A DNA stretch of 64,000 nt. It comes from Cordilura impudica. Taxonomy: Eukaryota > Arthropoda > Insecta > Diptera > Scathophagidae. Of the stretch, positions 13,118-24,356 are shown piece by piece. How positions within the stretch are numbered: position 1 is the stretch's first letter; each line of letters begins with the position of its first letter. The stretch is from contig OY821518.1 of the NCBI GenBank assembly GCA_963682025.1, positions 36,107,059 to 36,171,058 on the forward strand. Reading direction: 5' to 3'. The translations under genes were made by a program, and so were the position numbers. The notes beneath the pieces are model-generated. The model ran no database searches, was not told where the DNA came from, and was given only the letters and a program-made list of their open reading frames with translations.

Positions 13118-14001
13118 TCGATAAATTTGAAGCTTCTATAACACTTTCGTTTACAGCGACGATAATGTCTTCAGTACGCAAATTTCATTAAAAGAGTATG
13201 TGGTATGTTATCTCTTCACAGTTGAACTGAAATCTGGCTCAGATGGACGATTATATGCGCCATAAAATCACGCGAATCGATTCCCGATTTTCAGAATAAA
13301 TTTGGATAATTTAGTAGGTTATTTCAAACGTATATGCATTCAAAATGATTTACTCTTACTTTCGATGATAAATCTCATAAAGTGACAGGTAATCCGTTCG
13401 TAAGTTCTATCTAAGCAAAGAAAAGAAAAATTAGATCTACATTGTAAAATAATTAAATAAGTTCAACAAAATCCAACCTAGTTCTACAAAAAGTTGGCCT
13501 AAGAATCAAAATTATGCTGTTAAACTCTTTCCAGTATTATTGGAAACTATCAGGGGAATTTGAGCATTAATAGGAAATTTGGTCGGGAAGAAAGTATATC
13601 CACATGATATTGGTAAGGCCAAGTAGGTAAATATCATATTGAAAAATGCTCCCAACTCATGCGGTAGAAAACCAGCATGACTAGCTCAGTGCTCAGACAA
13701 GTGCAAGTTTCAAAATACACGAAACGATTCAGACAAGAACGCTGCCAAAAACAGGGCACGGAAATTAAAATCATGCTTCAGAAAAAAATAATTCTGCTGC
13801 AAACGAGGTGTTTATACTGGCAGATTTTTGGCAGCCTTCGGGTCAAAATTTTTATGTTGATAATACTCAAGATAGTCTCGAAGATAATTTTAGAATCCAA
13901 AAGCTACCGAAATTAAAAAAAATTCCTGGTATGGCTCGTAATTGTCGGTTGCGGCAAAAGAAACATGTCAGCTGTTACAATGGGCAACATAAATACGGTT
14001 A
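13118..14001. other. Possible remainder of the relic transposon, otherwise no gene seen
   Basis: The first 150 bp may hold the decayed N-terminal end of the minus-strand transposon. The rest has only short frames without recognisable motifs. Confidence 0.45.
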
Positions 14002-14474
14002 TCTATAATATTAATAGGCTAGGCGATTTCTTGTGACCGATGTTTTGTTCTACCGTTTTGTCCCGATTTTGACCAAACGTATATTTTTTGAAAGGTATTT
14101 CTTTTTAGACGTTTTGCAGATTTACTGATTTTAAAATTTTTTACTTTCTTTTGAGTAAATTGCATTTAAAGTTGCTACTAACACATACATAAAATTATAC
14201 AATGCTATGTGTGTGTTTATTAAATTTGTTTATGTGCTTGTAATAAAAATGAGTTTGTTTTTTGTGTTTTGTTTTGCGAATTGTCTGTAATTGATAAGCA
14301 TACTTTTATGGTCTTTATTTAATGAAAAAATAAAATTTCCTAGAATTTCGAGGGCTGGAATCTGCTAGTTTCATTTAATAATCTAACCCATAAAAACCTG
14401 TAGGGTGTTTATTTAATGAAAAAATAAAATTTCCTAGAATTTGCACTCGAATCTCGAGGGCTGGAATCTGCTAG
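14002..14474 (+). mobile_element. Family A Helitron-like element, with duplicated 3' end
   Basis: Starts A|TCTATAATATTAATAGGC and ends GGGCTGGAATCTGCTAG|T, with the short stem-loop CTCGAATCTCGAG just before the end. TC at the 5' end, a hairpin and CTAG at the 3' end, and insertion between A and T are Helitron hallmarks. The 3' end occurs twice, finishing at 14368 and again at 14474, each preceded by TTTATTTAATGAAAAAATA. The body has the family motif AAAGGTATTTCTTTTTAG and no coding capacity. Confidence 0.85.
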
Positions 14475-15203
14475 TTTAAATTAAGTACAGTTTGCAAAAA
14501 ACACTTCCTTTTATAAGCCAACACAATGTGTCCACACATTTTTGGCCCGATTTGGCATCCTGTCTCTACGGTAAGAAAAGTATTTAATAGTACAAGAGTA
14601 ATAACGTGGTTTTTCTACCAAGGCAGGCAAATCCATTAAACTGTCTGGAGAGCACAAAAAGGTGTCCAAAAAACATATAGGAACCACTAAAAAATCAATA
14701 TTGTACGTTTCTGGAAATGGTTCAGGAGTTCATAAGTAGTGATTAGAGCTTTACAGTTATCCTTTTTTGTAAGCTTTAAGATAACTTCAATTAAATGGAA
14801 AATAATTTAGAAATTGAGGTTTAATGGTTTCCTTATTATTACATCTTATGTATGTTAATATCTCACTCCTTAGATATTTCATTCATTTGAAATCGATCTG
14901 ACTTTTTTAATTAAGGATAAATATAAAACAAAAACTGAATCATTTTTGTCCTATTTAAGTGAGATTTGATCAACGATTAAGTATGTCACGATAATTGAAG
15001 TGGGGAAAATCAGATTAATATTAATTCCTTAATCGGAAATACAGTAGAATGCATCCAATAGGCATCACGATTATCTATACAAAAAAATATATTTGTTTCT
15101 ATACAAAAAAAAAAAAAAAATTGTTTTTCCATCTTTATATTTTTTGCATTTTTCGAAAAAAATTTTTTTTATTAATTTCATATATTTTTAAACTCTTTCT
15201 TTT
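14475..15203. other. No gene seen
   Basis: AT-rich unique-looking sequence with an A-run at about 15106-15120. No repeat boundaries or convincing frames. Confidence 0.5.
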
Positions 15204-15720
15204 AACTCATGCCCTATGTCTGTCATACCCTGCCTGGCTGTCTGTCTGTCTGTCGTATGTCAACCCCATTCCCCCTTATCCAACTGATGTAAAATTTGGC
15301 ACGTGCTCTTGTTGTGATACAGATAAATTTTGGGGTATTCACGCACAAAAACGGAGTGATCCAAATGTCATTTTTCCTCATCCGATCGATCTGAAACTTG
15401 GTCCATACACTTGCTGTGAAAAAAAGATTAACTTTAGTCAAGCACAGTCACGCATGATCACGTACAGTCATGGAGAGATTTGAAACGGATTTCCACTCAT
15501 CCAATCATTCTGAAACTTGGTCGATATACTTGCTGTAAAGAAAGATTAACGTCGACATAGTCGTACACAGTCACGCACAGTTACGGAGTGATTTAAATCC
15601 CATTTCCCCTCATCCGATCGACCTGAAACTTTTTCCACAGACTTGCTGTCACCAAATATTAATTTTAAAATAATCTCGCAAAATCAGGCACAGTCACGGA
15701 GAGATTCAAAACTCATATTC
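15204..15720 (+). repeat. GTCT-microsatellite element with ~140-bp internal repeats
   Basis: A (CTGT)n run (15236-15256) is followed by three or four imperfect copies of a unit containing CGGAGTGATCCAAAT, CCTCATCCGATCGATCTGAAAC and CACTTGCTGT. Copies lie near 15345, 15465, 15583 and 15698. The 144-codon frame across it is a by-product of the repeats. The interior of 55069..55785 is related, in opposite orientation. Confidence 0.75.
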
Positions 15721-15774
15721 ATAAGGAAAGAAAGAGTTTTAATAAAAACTTTTTTTATGGGTTAGATTATTTTA

Positions 15775-16865
15775 AATGGTCCGCCAAACAACTTTTTTTT
15801 TTTGAAAATGCTATAAAAAAAAACTACTGAATATTATCTCAAATTTCTTTTTTATTTGAAAGTACAATCCTTCCGGTTAATAATGGAAAATAATTTCAAT
15901 CAAATGGCTGCCATGCAGTAGCCTACACGATCGGTCCACTTTTTAAGCACATTATCGATTGTGTGCAGCTGTATTTCACTAATGGCTTCACGAATATTGT
16001 CCTTTAAAGCATCAATTGTCTCTGCCTTGTTGGCAGCTCCGAGGTGGCCAAACGACATCAGCTCTGCGGCTGATAATGCAATCTTCAAAAACAGGGCGCA
16101 AAACATCGAGTGTAGCTTCGGCTGTGTGGCACGTAACGCCGTCCTGTTGAAACAAAATGTTGCCAATATCCTCCTCTTCAATTTTTGTGAACAAAAATTT
16201 GTTCAACATGGCCCAAACAGTGACTCGTTTTGCGACAATTTTGCTTGTTTACCTACCCGCCAAGATCAAAATGAGCTTCATCTGAAAAGATGATTTTTTC
16301 TTGGCAAAATCGGCATCTTCTGTAAGTCGATCGCAGGCCCACTTAGCAAAGAAAAACGCATTGGATGGTCAGTTGGCTTCAACTCCTGAACCAATTGGAC
16401 TTTGTGTGGCATCATACCAAGGTCTTTATGCAAAATTCGTCTCAATAATGCCTCCGAAATTTTCAATTCTTGAGAACGATGGTGAATTGATGTTGATGGC
16501 GCTTCACGCACACTTTCTGCCACAGCAGCAATATTCTCGGGTGTACGCAATGTTTTTGGCTTTTCACGCTTTGGTTTAGGATGCCAGTTTCTTTCACTTT
16601 TTTCACTAGATAACGAACATACGGAGCTGACGGTGCTTCTCTTCTTCCAAAATCCGTACGCAATTTTCGCACACATTCTGCAACATTACCATGATTTTCA
16701 AAGTAATGTCGCAATATATCCCAATGTTATTCAAGCATATACACAACCATATTCGTTCAGCGGAAGGATAAAACTAATTATCTGTCAAATCAGACATGAG
16801 CTAAGTGTTACCATTCACGAAATAAGCACAAGTTGAAAAAAAAAAACGTTGGATGGCGGACTCTT
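15775..16865 (-). mobile_element. Mariner-type element, copy 1
   Basis: Flanked by TA (15773-15774 and 16866-16867). Ends are inverted: AATGGTCCGCCAAACAAC at the left and, read on the minus strand, AAGAGTCCGCCATCCAAC at the right, both followed by a T-run. Length 1091 bp is normal for mariner-type elements. It carries a broken transposase on the minus strand. The copy at 45946..47085 is closely related. Confidence 0.9.
15900..16797 (-). pseudogene. Mariner-type transposase, broken, copy 1
   Basis: Minus-strand reading starts MSDLTDN at 16797 and then meets a stop and a small insertion. The helix-turn-helix part HYFENHGNVAECVRKLRTDF lies at about 16640-16714, followed by the linker VRYLVKKVKETG. 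The catalytic part keeps QQDGVTCHTAEATL (about 16110-16150) and ends RVGYCMA. Frames change at least three times, and the D1 region (DEAHFD) is fused to a deletion. The PLDYYLWG block carrying the last acidic residue is missing after RADVVWPPRSC. It cannot make a working enzyme. The role known for the family is cut-and-paste at TA sites. Confidence 0.88.
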
Positions 16866-16867
16866 TA

Positions 16868-17938
16868 TTTATATTTTTTTAATTTTTTTTTTTAATTTTT
16901 TCTGTAAATTTTTTATTTTTTTTGGTTTCTGTAGGGTTGTATTTTTTTTTTCGTTATAAACATATAAGATAACTGTTTTTAATAAAAATTAAAAATTAGG
17001 AGTTTCCCGGTCCTTGCTATATTATACGGATTTGAACTAAACTGGCAGTACGATTTCCCATTACCGATTTGGATTAATTTTTTGTGATGAAAACTAAATT
17101 TAATGTGAATATATCATATAATAGCGTTGTTTCTTTTTACATCTAACGGTGCAAGCCAATCAACAGACAAACTTTTGTAAATTTAAATTATATTAGTTTA
17201 TAGGAAAAGTTATTTTTTTTATTTTTTATGATAAAAATTCGTATAAGTTTAGCCTGAAAAATCATTGATATCTTAAGTTAGGTAGGAAAGGAAATACGAG
17301 TAAAGTGGTATCTCCATTCTTACCTCCAAAACGAATTTAAGAGATATTTAAAAAATTTATATTTATTTTACATCTAAAATTTATATTTTAAATATTAGAT
17401 ACTTTACTTTGAAAGGTTACAAACTATGAACCCTGTTTAAACTGGGTCAAACCATTGGAAAATTACTTTTTCCCTTATCAAATGTGAAAAGAAATTGTAT
17501 GCTCATAAGAGTTCATGTATGCAAATTACTCATACACATAAACAAAGTTTAAAAGTGAAAATATTTTTTGGATGCTTCGTTAATTTTATTTTTATACAAA
17601 TCTCTTATAACGCACACACACACACACACATAGGTAAAAAAAAAACTTGTTTCATATGATTGAAATGTGTATGCTATGTTAAACTTTTCTTATTTTATGT
17701 ACGCACATAAACATACTTAAGTTTGCAATTGTATTAGAGAGAGGTAAAACAAAGTATCGTTATCAATTGTCAAAAGAAAAAGCTACACAGACATATGACA
17801 TACTCTGTTATTTTTATGGCTGTATTCTTTACGTAACTTGTTAGTTAAATTATACGTTTCTATGATTGTTGCCTGTTTCTGGGGGAAAATAGGTTCACTT
17901 AAGGGTCTTTAGTAGAACGAAATGTAAGAGTTCATTAT
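16868..17938. other. No gene seen; one (CA)n microsatellite
   Basis: AT-rich sequence without convincing frames. A short (CA)n tract lies at about 17611-17630. Confidence 0.55.
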
Positions 17939-18530
17939 ATCCTATACCAGTCTGCGGTCAGGGTTCAATGAGTTTGTGCTGATGTTTGTAACTACCAAAA
18001 TTTATTATACCAATCGATTCAGAATCATTTTTTGAGTCGACTTAGCGATGTCCGTCCCTCCGTTTTTTTTTTAAATCAAATTACAGTTCGCAAATATAAT
18101 GAAATTATAGCTATTGTCGCTCATAGCTTCTTCAGGCCTAGACCTCATACAAATGATCGCTATAAGATCTACTTTAATTACTCTTAAGTTCCAAGTTCCA
18201 ATAGAAGAGATTTCGGTCATATCTGGTGTGTGTGAGTTAAGCCCTGTTGAATTATTTATATGAAGCTGCTTCGTAGTCTTCACTTGAATCAATCTAAAAT
18301 AAAAAATTGCATATATTTTTCCCAAATTTGTTTTGAATATGATTGTGAAAAATTTCTTTGGTACCAAATATGGTCTTAGTCGTTTATTTTTTACCCAGTC
18401 TCCATATAAAAACAGCATCGGGTATGAAGTTTTCCATATCTGCGGGCAACAAATTTACTACAATACATGCAAATTTGGGTTATGCTTATTTTCTATTTCT
18501 AATTGGTTGGACCTATAACCATTTGTCTAA
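17939..18530 (-). mobile_element. Family B element, decayed, minus orientation
   Basis: Read on the minus strand, it has the family order: a cluster matching GACTGGGTAAAAAATAAACG and ACCAAATATGGTC-type motifs near 18360-18400, then the GGACGGACATCGCTAAG motif (18040-18062), then GGTATAATAAATTTTGGTAGT and the ACAAACATCAGCACAAAC motif near 17975. Diverged and without clear termini. Confidence 0.65.
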
Positions 18531-18544
18531 GCACATTGTATAGG

Positions 18545-18985
18545 GTGGCCACACTTGGGTGAAATTGATGAACTGCGGAATAAAAATCCACAAAAAGTGA
18601 GTATTTGGCTTGATAGCACTCTATCACAGCTTAAAAAATAAAAATAAAATAAAAAGAGTTCGCTGAGAGAATTTTGGAAATACAGGCACTTGGGCGTTTA
18701 TTTGCGTAAACTTAATATAACTTCTTGTCAATTTTTTTCTGTTTGTGCTATTTTTTTTTTTTTTTTTGACATAATACTAATAGAAAAAAAAACAGCAAAA
18801 AGATCACAAAAAAATTATGATATCTTAATGAAAAATCGCTTAAATCATCATATTTCGAAAACTCCCCTAGCGATTTTTTTTTATTTTTATTTTTAAACAG
18901 TGATATAGTGCTATCAAACCCTATACTCGCTATTTGTGGAGTATTTTTTCGCAGTTCATCAATTCCTCCAAGCTGTGTATCGCAT
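18545..18985. mobile_element. Palindromic MITE
   Basis: Two inverted arms of about 75 bp. The left arm (18552-18632) contains TTGATGAACTGCGGAATAAA and TGATAGCACTCTATCAC. The right arm (18900-18980) contains the complement GTGATATAGTGCTATCA and CGCAGTTCATCAATTCC. The central 270 bp are AT-rich and non-coding. No autonomous partner is visible in the window. Confidence 0.75.
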
Positions 18986-19006
18986 AAGCATTGCAGACCG
19001 ACTACA

Positions 19007-19477
19007 TCTATAATATTAATAGGCAAGGTGATTTCTTGTGATCGATTTTAAGCTTTTGGTTATCGACCGATTTTGACAAAAAATATACCATCTGAAAGGT
19101 ATTTCTTTTTAGCTGTCCACTATATTTACAGAGTTGTAGTATCTGAATATTTTTTTGGAGTAAAATTTATTTAAAGTTGGTAATAACACATTCATAAAAC
19201 ACATATTTCAGCTTCAAATAAAAAACTATACAATGCTGTGTGTGTGTTTATTAAATTTGTGTTGAATTGTACATTGGCTCTGCTAAAATTATTTATTAGC
19301 AAGCCCAGTTATATATCTTCTGTGTGTTCGGCAAATATTTATAACGAAATTTAATGAATTTTATAATTTTTTATATTTATATATAGATTAAAAAAAAAAA
19401 ATTAAAGAAAAAAATTTAATGAAAAAATAAAATTTCCTATAATTTGCACTCGAATTTCGAGGGCTGGGCACTGCTAG
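19007..19477 (+). mobile_element. Family A Helitron-like element
   Basis: Begins TCTATAATATTAATAGGC after A. It has the body motif AAAGGTATTTCTTTTTAGCTG, then CTCGAATTTCGAG and GGGCTGGGCACTGCTAG. The base after CTAG is C instead of T. Length 471 bp, no coding capacity. Confidence 0.82.
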
Positions 19478-19586
19478 CTTTGATTTAATGTAATAAATTA
19501 TGATCGCATGTTATATAACGAAACGTAACAAAATCAAGTCGGCAAAAAGCTATGCTTTTGATTAACTAAAAATTCAAGAAATTTTT

Positions 19587-19737
19587 ATTTTCTGGCAAAA
19601 ATGTCGCATATTAGTTGCACTTTTTTCGAAAAGTGTATCTTTTTTATATATTTTGAATTAAGAACAACCTTATCTTATTTATCTATCGAAAGGCCCTTTG
19701 TTCCTCGTAGGAACCACAGGACATAATACATATACAC
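19587..19737. mobile_element. Fragment of the GTCGCATTTT palindromic MITE
   Basis: One terminal arm only: TCTGGCAAAAATGTCGCAT, ACTTTTTTCGAAAAGTGTAT and TATATATTTTGAATTAAGA, then CTTATCTTATTTATCTATCGAAAGG. Full copies of the family lie at 21664..24723 (split) and 31571..31954. The other arm is absent here. Confidence 0.75.
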
Positions 19738-20521
19738 TAGAGTGATCCTTTGTTATATGAACATTTTTCAAATTGCGATTTTGGGGATAGGAGGGGTCCA
19801 GTTTGTTACTTTTCAATATATTAGTTTGGGGTCACATTTACAGAATGTTTTGCAAAAATCGCATTTCTCGAAATCCGCAAAAATAAAATCCTTGTCAAAA
19901 AAATTCTGCGATAGAGATTTATCTAAACATTCACACAGTTAATCTCTGACATGCATTTAACAAGATCGTAAAGAGCTAGATAATTTTTTAAAATTTTGTT
20001 TAAGAAAATTTTTCAAAACTTGAAAAAGGAGTTTTTAAAATTTTATCAAAAAAAATTTCTATTTTCGGTCAATGCTTAATTGGTTAGCAAGGTGGTAATA
20101 GAACAATACTTCATATCTAAGTATTTATAGGTATAGTTAAAGTTGAAAAAATGCCATCTGACCTAATTTTTTTTTTGGCAAAAAGTGGTCTGGGGCATTT
20201 GCTATTTCTTGGCAAATTTTTATTCGATTTTAAAGTTTTATAGCTTTTTGAAAAGCTAATTTAATGCTGATCCCGAATTATATAACAACTTGTCGGAAAA
20301 ATTAAACTATAGAACGAAATTTTCGTAAAATCTGAAAAAAAGACATATATTCCCCGTATAAACACAGTTGAAATTTTCAATCGCATTGAGGCACGACTAA
20401 CTGTTTTTTGATTGGCGCCAAACTTTGAATTTCTCTGTTTTCGTACTTTTCGCATATTTCTAGGGGGTGAGACCGAGAGTTTGAACACTTTTTTCCCTCC
20501 ATTTTATGAAGGGCCACCCTA
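19738..20521. mobile_element. Possible hAT-type MITE, TAGRGTGRYCCTT ends
   Basis: Left end TAGAGTGATCCTTTG and right end (minus strand) TAGGGTGGCCCTTCAT are similar inverted termini of a form common in hAT-type MITEs. There is no coding sequence in 784 bp. Flanking 8-mers (ATATACAC and ATGAGTAC) agree at only five positions, so the target duplication is not convincing. Confidence 0.5.
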
Positions 20522-20536
20522 ATGAGTACGCTAGAA

Positions 20537-20650
20537 AAATTCCACTAGGCATAATACAATTTCAGTATACACAATTTCACTCGGACAATGGTAATGGGCA
20601 TAATTTCAGTAGGCAACAATTCCACCTGGTATAATTCCACTTTGAATTAA
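20537..20650. repeat. Short tandem AATTCCACTAGGYAT-type repeat
   Basis: About six imperfect units of 15-28 bp, such as AATTCCACTAGGCATAATAC, AATTTCAGTAGGCAAC and AATTCCACCTGGTAT. Non-coding. Confidence 0.7.
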
Positions 20651-21288
20651 TCTTATATATTAAAAAAAAATTATGAAAGCTAAAGCCAGTCCGTCTGGTC
20701 GTTCTATCCGGCCGATTTCCTTCATTTTTTTTAAATGAAAGGTATTTAGACACAGATATGTCATCAATCATTGAAATTTACTCAACTCCCATCTTACTCA
20801 AGTTATACTCAAACGCGTTTCATCCCTGTTCATTTCTTATGGGACACATTCACTCAAGCAATTCGAATTCTCATTTCTCCTCTTCTAATGAATGCATCTT
20901 GATCTTTTCACTGCCAGAACACTCAGTGGATCTGTCTCTTTTTTTTGAGCTATTAACTGCTTAAAGTCGTTGGGTTTGAGGAAAGTTATGCGTGCATAAT
21001 CAACTTAACATAATCAACTTGACATTATGCAACACGAAAGTTAACGTACAGAGTTCATTACAATAATGGCATAACACATACCCTGTGTTGAATTGTGAAT
21101 TGCCAAAAATTTGAATACCTTTAGGTGCCATACAAGGTGGCCATTATTTCTGGGTGTTCAACAAATATTTATAATGAAATAAACTTAATTAATTAAATAG
21201 ATTAAAAAACATTGAAAGAAATAAATTGAATGATAAAATTAAATTTCCTAGAATTTGCACTCGAATTTCGAGGGCTGGGCTCTGATAG
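20651..21288 (+). mobile_element. Family A-related Helitron-like element, variant 5' end
   Basis: Begins TCTTATATATTAAAAAAAAA with GTCCGTCTGGTCGTTC downstream, unlike the usual 5' end. It has the family A 3' end CTCGAATTTCGAGGGCTGGG..TCTGATAG, where CTAG has become ATAG. It also shares CCCTGTGTTGAATTGTGAAT and CCTTTAGGTGCCATA with 36630-36680. Confidence 0.7.
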
Positions 21289-21299
21289 TTCTATTATAG

Positions 21300-21389
21300 C
21301 TAGCAGATTCCAGCAATCGAATTTCGAGTGCAAATTCTACGAAATTTTATTTTTCCACAAGAAATCGCCTTGCCTATTAATATTATTGA
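21300..21389 (-). mobile_element. 90-bp family A mini-element (ends only)
   Basis: Minus-strand copy consisting of the 5' end (TCAATAATATTAATAGGCAAGGCGATTTC region) joined directly to the 3' end (TTCCTAGAATTTGC-like, CTCGAAATTCGAT, GGAATCTGCTAG). All interior sequence is missing. It lies 11 bp from the end of the preceding plus-strand copy. Confidence 0.82.
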
Positions 21390-21764
21390 TTATCATTTAT
21401 AATTATTTAAATATTTGATTTAATTGCCTCAATTTTTAATAAATAAAGGTGGAATTTTTCGCTAGTGACATCAATCAAGCGAAATCAGCCTAGAATCAGT
21501 GTTCCTATTAAAATAACTAAAGATTTTCATGGCTTTCTCTTTAAAAAATATAATTAAACGATTATTTTTCTATAATTAGAAATTCAGTCCATATTTCTGC
21601 AGATTCTGTGGAATTACCTAAGAAGCCTTTTATGGCATCTTTTTCATTATTCACTTGTTACTAATGCCGTTTTCGTTTCTGACAAAAAATGTCGCATTTT
21701 ATTTGCACTTTTTTCGAAAAGTGTATTTTTTTATATATTCTACATTAACCCTCCGATGAGTGAG

Positions 21765-21972
21765 AAGGTCCTTAGGGACCTTTTTGCCTTTTCAAACTGA
21801 AATTACTCCTACTTCGGCCACTACAACCCCCCCAAAGTTACACTGTATTCCAAGAGTATTTTGTTGCGCATCTTTTGGAAACAAAATCAAGCCGATCGGA
21901 TCATTACTTTAGGAGTTATTGAGGTTTTAGTGAGAATAGTACGCGGACGTGTGAATAGGTCCGTATGGACCT
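21765..21972. promoter_or_regulatory. piggyBac left subterminal palindromes
   Basis: Two short hairpin-type palindromes: AAGGTCC-TTAG-GGACCTT (21765-21782) and AGGTCC-GTAT-GGACCT (21957-21972). A third copy lies at 24335..24356 near the right end. The second left copy and the right one share flanks in inverted orientation (CGTGTGAA/TTCACACG and CTGAATTTCAC/GTGAAATTCAG). Inferred transposase- or host-factor-binding sites. Confidence 0.6.
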
Positions 21973-22130
21973 TGTACTGAATTTCACTAATAAATTCATG
22001 TTTTTGGGCATCATTATAATTTTTTTATTGTTTCAACACATAATTTACTTGTTGTTCGAAGACATGAACTTTATTGCTTTCAAGGAAAGGCACAATATTC
22101 TAATTTTATACTACTAGCAATAAACCAGTT

Positions 22131-22250
22131 CTTAGAATTTTTTGTTCTTAGTATTTTGTTCTTCGAATTTTTTGTTCTTAGTATTTTGTTCTTCGAATTT
22201 TTTGTTCTTAGTATTTTTGTTCTTAGAATTTTTTCTTAGAATTTTTTGTT
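22131..22250. repeat. 30-bp tandem repeat upstream of piggyBac promoter
   Basis: About four copies of a 30-bp unit containing GAATTTTTTGTTCTTAGTAT, exact period 30 for the first copies, then decaying. It lies about 50 bp upstream of the TATA box of the transposase gene. Confidence 0.85.
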
Positions 22251-22299
22251 TTTATCATCATCCCTAATGTCTCTGAGTTTAGATAGACGTACGAAAGAG

Positions 22300-22337
22300 T
22301 ATAAAAGAAGTTGTAGTTTCGTAAACCAAATCAGTCA
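22300..22337 (+). promoter_or_regulatory. piggyBac transposase core promoter (TATA + Inr)
   Basis: TATAAAAG at 22300-22307, and an arthropod initiator TCAGTCA at 22331-22337 whose A lies 33 bp from the TATA start. The first ATG follows at 22391. Spacing fits RNA polymerase II start sites. Confidence 0.65.
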
Positions 22338-22390
22338 AAGTTTAGACAGCGAAGAGTAAAATCGTGTGTGATAGAAACAAAAATATAAAT

Positions 22391-24173
22391 ATGGCAGATG
22401 CAAGTAATTTGGACGTTGCTGAAATTGTTGTACGCCGTAGTACACGTTACTAGCAAATGACTGCGGATGAAAGGCGTGCAGCTGAGTAGATTTGCTGATT
22501 TTATGGACGAAGACATGGATGAAGAAATTGATATTGCTGCAATTGATAATTATGAAGTTGAGGATGATGAAGATCGCACATACCAACCTGCTGAAGAGTC
22601 AGATGCCGAAACTGAAGGATACGTCGAGCTAAATGAAGATACTGATGACGACGATGATAAAGAGGAAGAAAATGATGGACAAGAAACGAATGAAAGTTAC
22701 TATATTGGTAAAGATGGCACCCAATGGAGTAAAAAAGCACCACCAACATCACGCACTCGTAATCATAACGTGGTCGACTTCACAAGAAAGAAACCAGGAC
22801 CAACAGGAAATATACACGGCCCCTATACAATAATGCGTTCAATCATGACAGAGGAAATAATACACTTAGTGCTACGTGAAACAAATCGTAAAGGCAGGGA
22901 GGTTACAGCTGCATGGAATTTGGCGAATCCCACGAAGAAAAAGGAGTGGAAGCCAATGACAGTGAAAGAGTTTGACGCCTTTGTAGCTATTCTTTTGTAT
23001 GCTTGACTCACAAGATCAAACCATGAACCAGCTATGGAATTATGGGGCGCGACGCGTTGCCCAATATACAAAGCTGCGTTGTCGTACGATCGCTTCATGT
23101 GTATAAAGCAATTTATTCGATTCGACAATGGAAATACTCGACAACAGCGACTCATCAACAGCAAAACTGCGGCTATTGACGATATTTGGCAAATGTTGCA
23201 ACATAACTTGGCAGCAGCTTACACTCCTCATGAAGCACTAACAGTTGATGAGCAGTTGTTCCCTTACAGAGGCCGGACCCGCTTCACACAATACATTCCG
23301 TCAAAGCCAGCTAAGTATGGTTTGAAAGTACAGTGGTTATGCGACTCACAGAGTTATTATCCTGTGAAGGGAATGATATATTCTGGAAAACTGCCAAACC
23401 AACAACGGGAGATAAACCAAGGGCAGAACGTAGTGCTGGATCTTGTGGAAAAATATTTAGATGCTGGCCGTACTATATACGCGGATAATTTCTTTACCAC
23501 TCTTGACTTGGCGCGTATTTTGTTGAGGAGGAAGACCGCATATGTTGGTACAGTGCACTACAACAAAACATTCATTCCACAGGAGTTCAAGAAGAACCCG
23601 AAGCGCACCATCAATAGTACATTATTTGGGTTCAACGAAGGGGATATAGCGTTATGCTCATACGTGCCGAAAAAAAATAAAGTGGTGAACGTGCTCTCCA
23701 CAATGCACTACAACTGCCTCGTTGACGAGCAAACCGAGAAGCGGGAGCCCTATGCCATATTATATTACAACGCCAAGAAATGCGGCGTTGATACCATGGA
23801 TCAAATGCTAGGCACTTACAGCTGCAAAAGAGCAACACAACGATGGCCGTTGGCCATGTTTTATAATATGCTGGACGTCGCTGCATTGGCTGCTTTTACG
23901 ATTTACAACGAAATGAAGCCTTTAAAAAGGAGTGACAGACGGCGGTCGTTGTTGTTACTGCTAGCGAAACAATTGGCCACACCAAATATCGAAGAACGTG
24001 CCCTGAACTATCATATAACCTCATATCCAAGGATACGCAATGCGATGGAAGCATTCGATGTCAGGGTAAGAAAAACATCTTCAAATTCAAACATAGCACA
24101 CTTTTACATCGCTGCAACACTTGCGCACAGGGCGGGGGACAAGAAGTACACGCTCAACAACAATAATTTTTAA
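22391..24173 (+). pseudogene. piggyBac transposase, three lesions
   Basis: DDE transposase that cuts and pastes at TTAA. Starting at ATG 22391, the reading MADASNLDVAEIVV hits TAG at 22451 and a one-base frameshift near 22487. From 22488 one frame runs to 24173, broken only by TGA at 23004-23006 between LLYA and LTRSNHE. An acidic N-terminal region (about 22500-22700, Asp/Glu-rich) precedes the catalytic core. Catalytic aspartates of the family are visible: VDEQLFPYRGR (D at 23247), YADNFFT (D at 23484) and GVDTMDQM (D at 23790), followed by YSCKRATQRWP. The C-terminal cysteine-rich finger of classic piggyBac is not seen; the protein ends in YTLNNNNF. Length without breaks, about 590 codons, is normal. 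Confidence 0.93.
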
Positions 24174-24334
24174 ACTTTTTTATAATAGTCTTAAGAAAAT
24201 TCAAGCAAAAAAAAAATAAAAAATTTAAAAAATTGAAAAAATTATTTTTGTATGTAGAATTTAGTTATAAACAATAAAAACAAAAAAAAAAAATAAAACA
24301 AAAAATTTTTATATGAAAAAAACATGATTTACAA

Positions 24335-24356
24335 AAAAGGTCCGTAGGGACCTTTT
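24335..24356. promoter_or_regulatory. piggyBac right subterminal palindrome
   Basis: AAAAGGTCC-GTA-GGGACCTTTT, mirror partner of the left palindromes, 40 bp inside the right terminus. Confidence 0.6.

Noticed and set aside
13677..14008. Short overlapping plus-strand frames as a retroelement gag fragment
   Set aside because: No zinc knuckle, protease or polymerase motif; only generic composition.
15049..15483. 144-codon open frame
   Set aside because: It runs across a T-rich tract and the GTCT repeat element; the peptide is repeat-derived with no domain.
18541..20521. One large element with TAGGGTGGCC ends
   Set aside because: TAGGGTGGCC at 18541 and its inverse at 20512 match over 10 bp, but no target duplication exists and separate elements with their own ends fill the interval.
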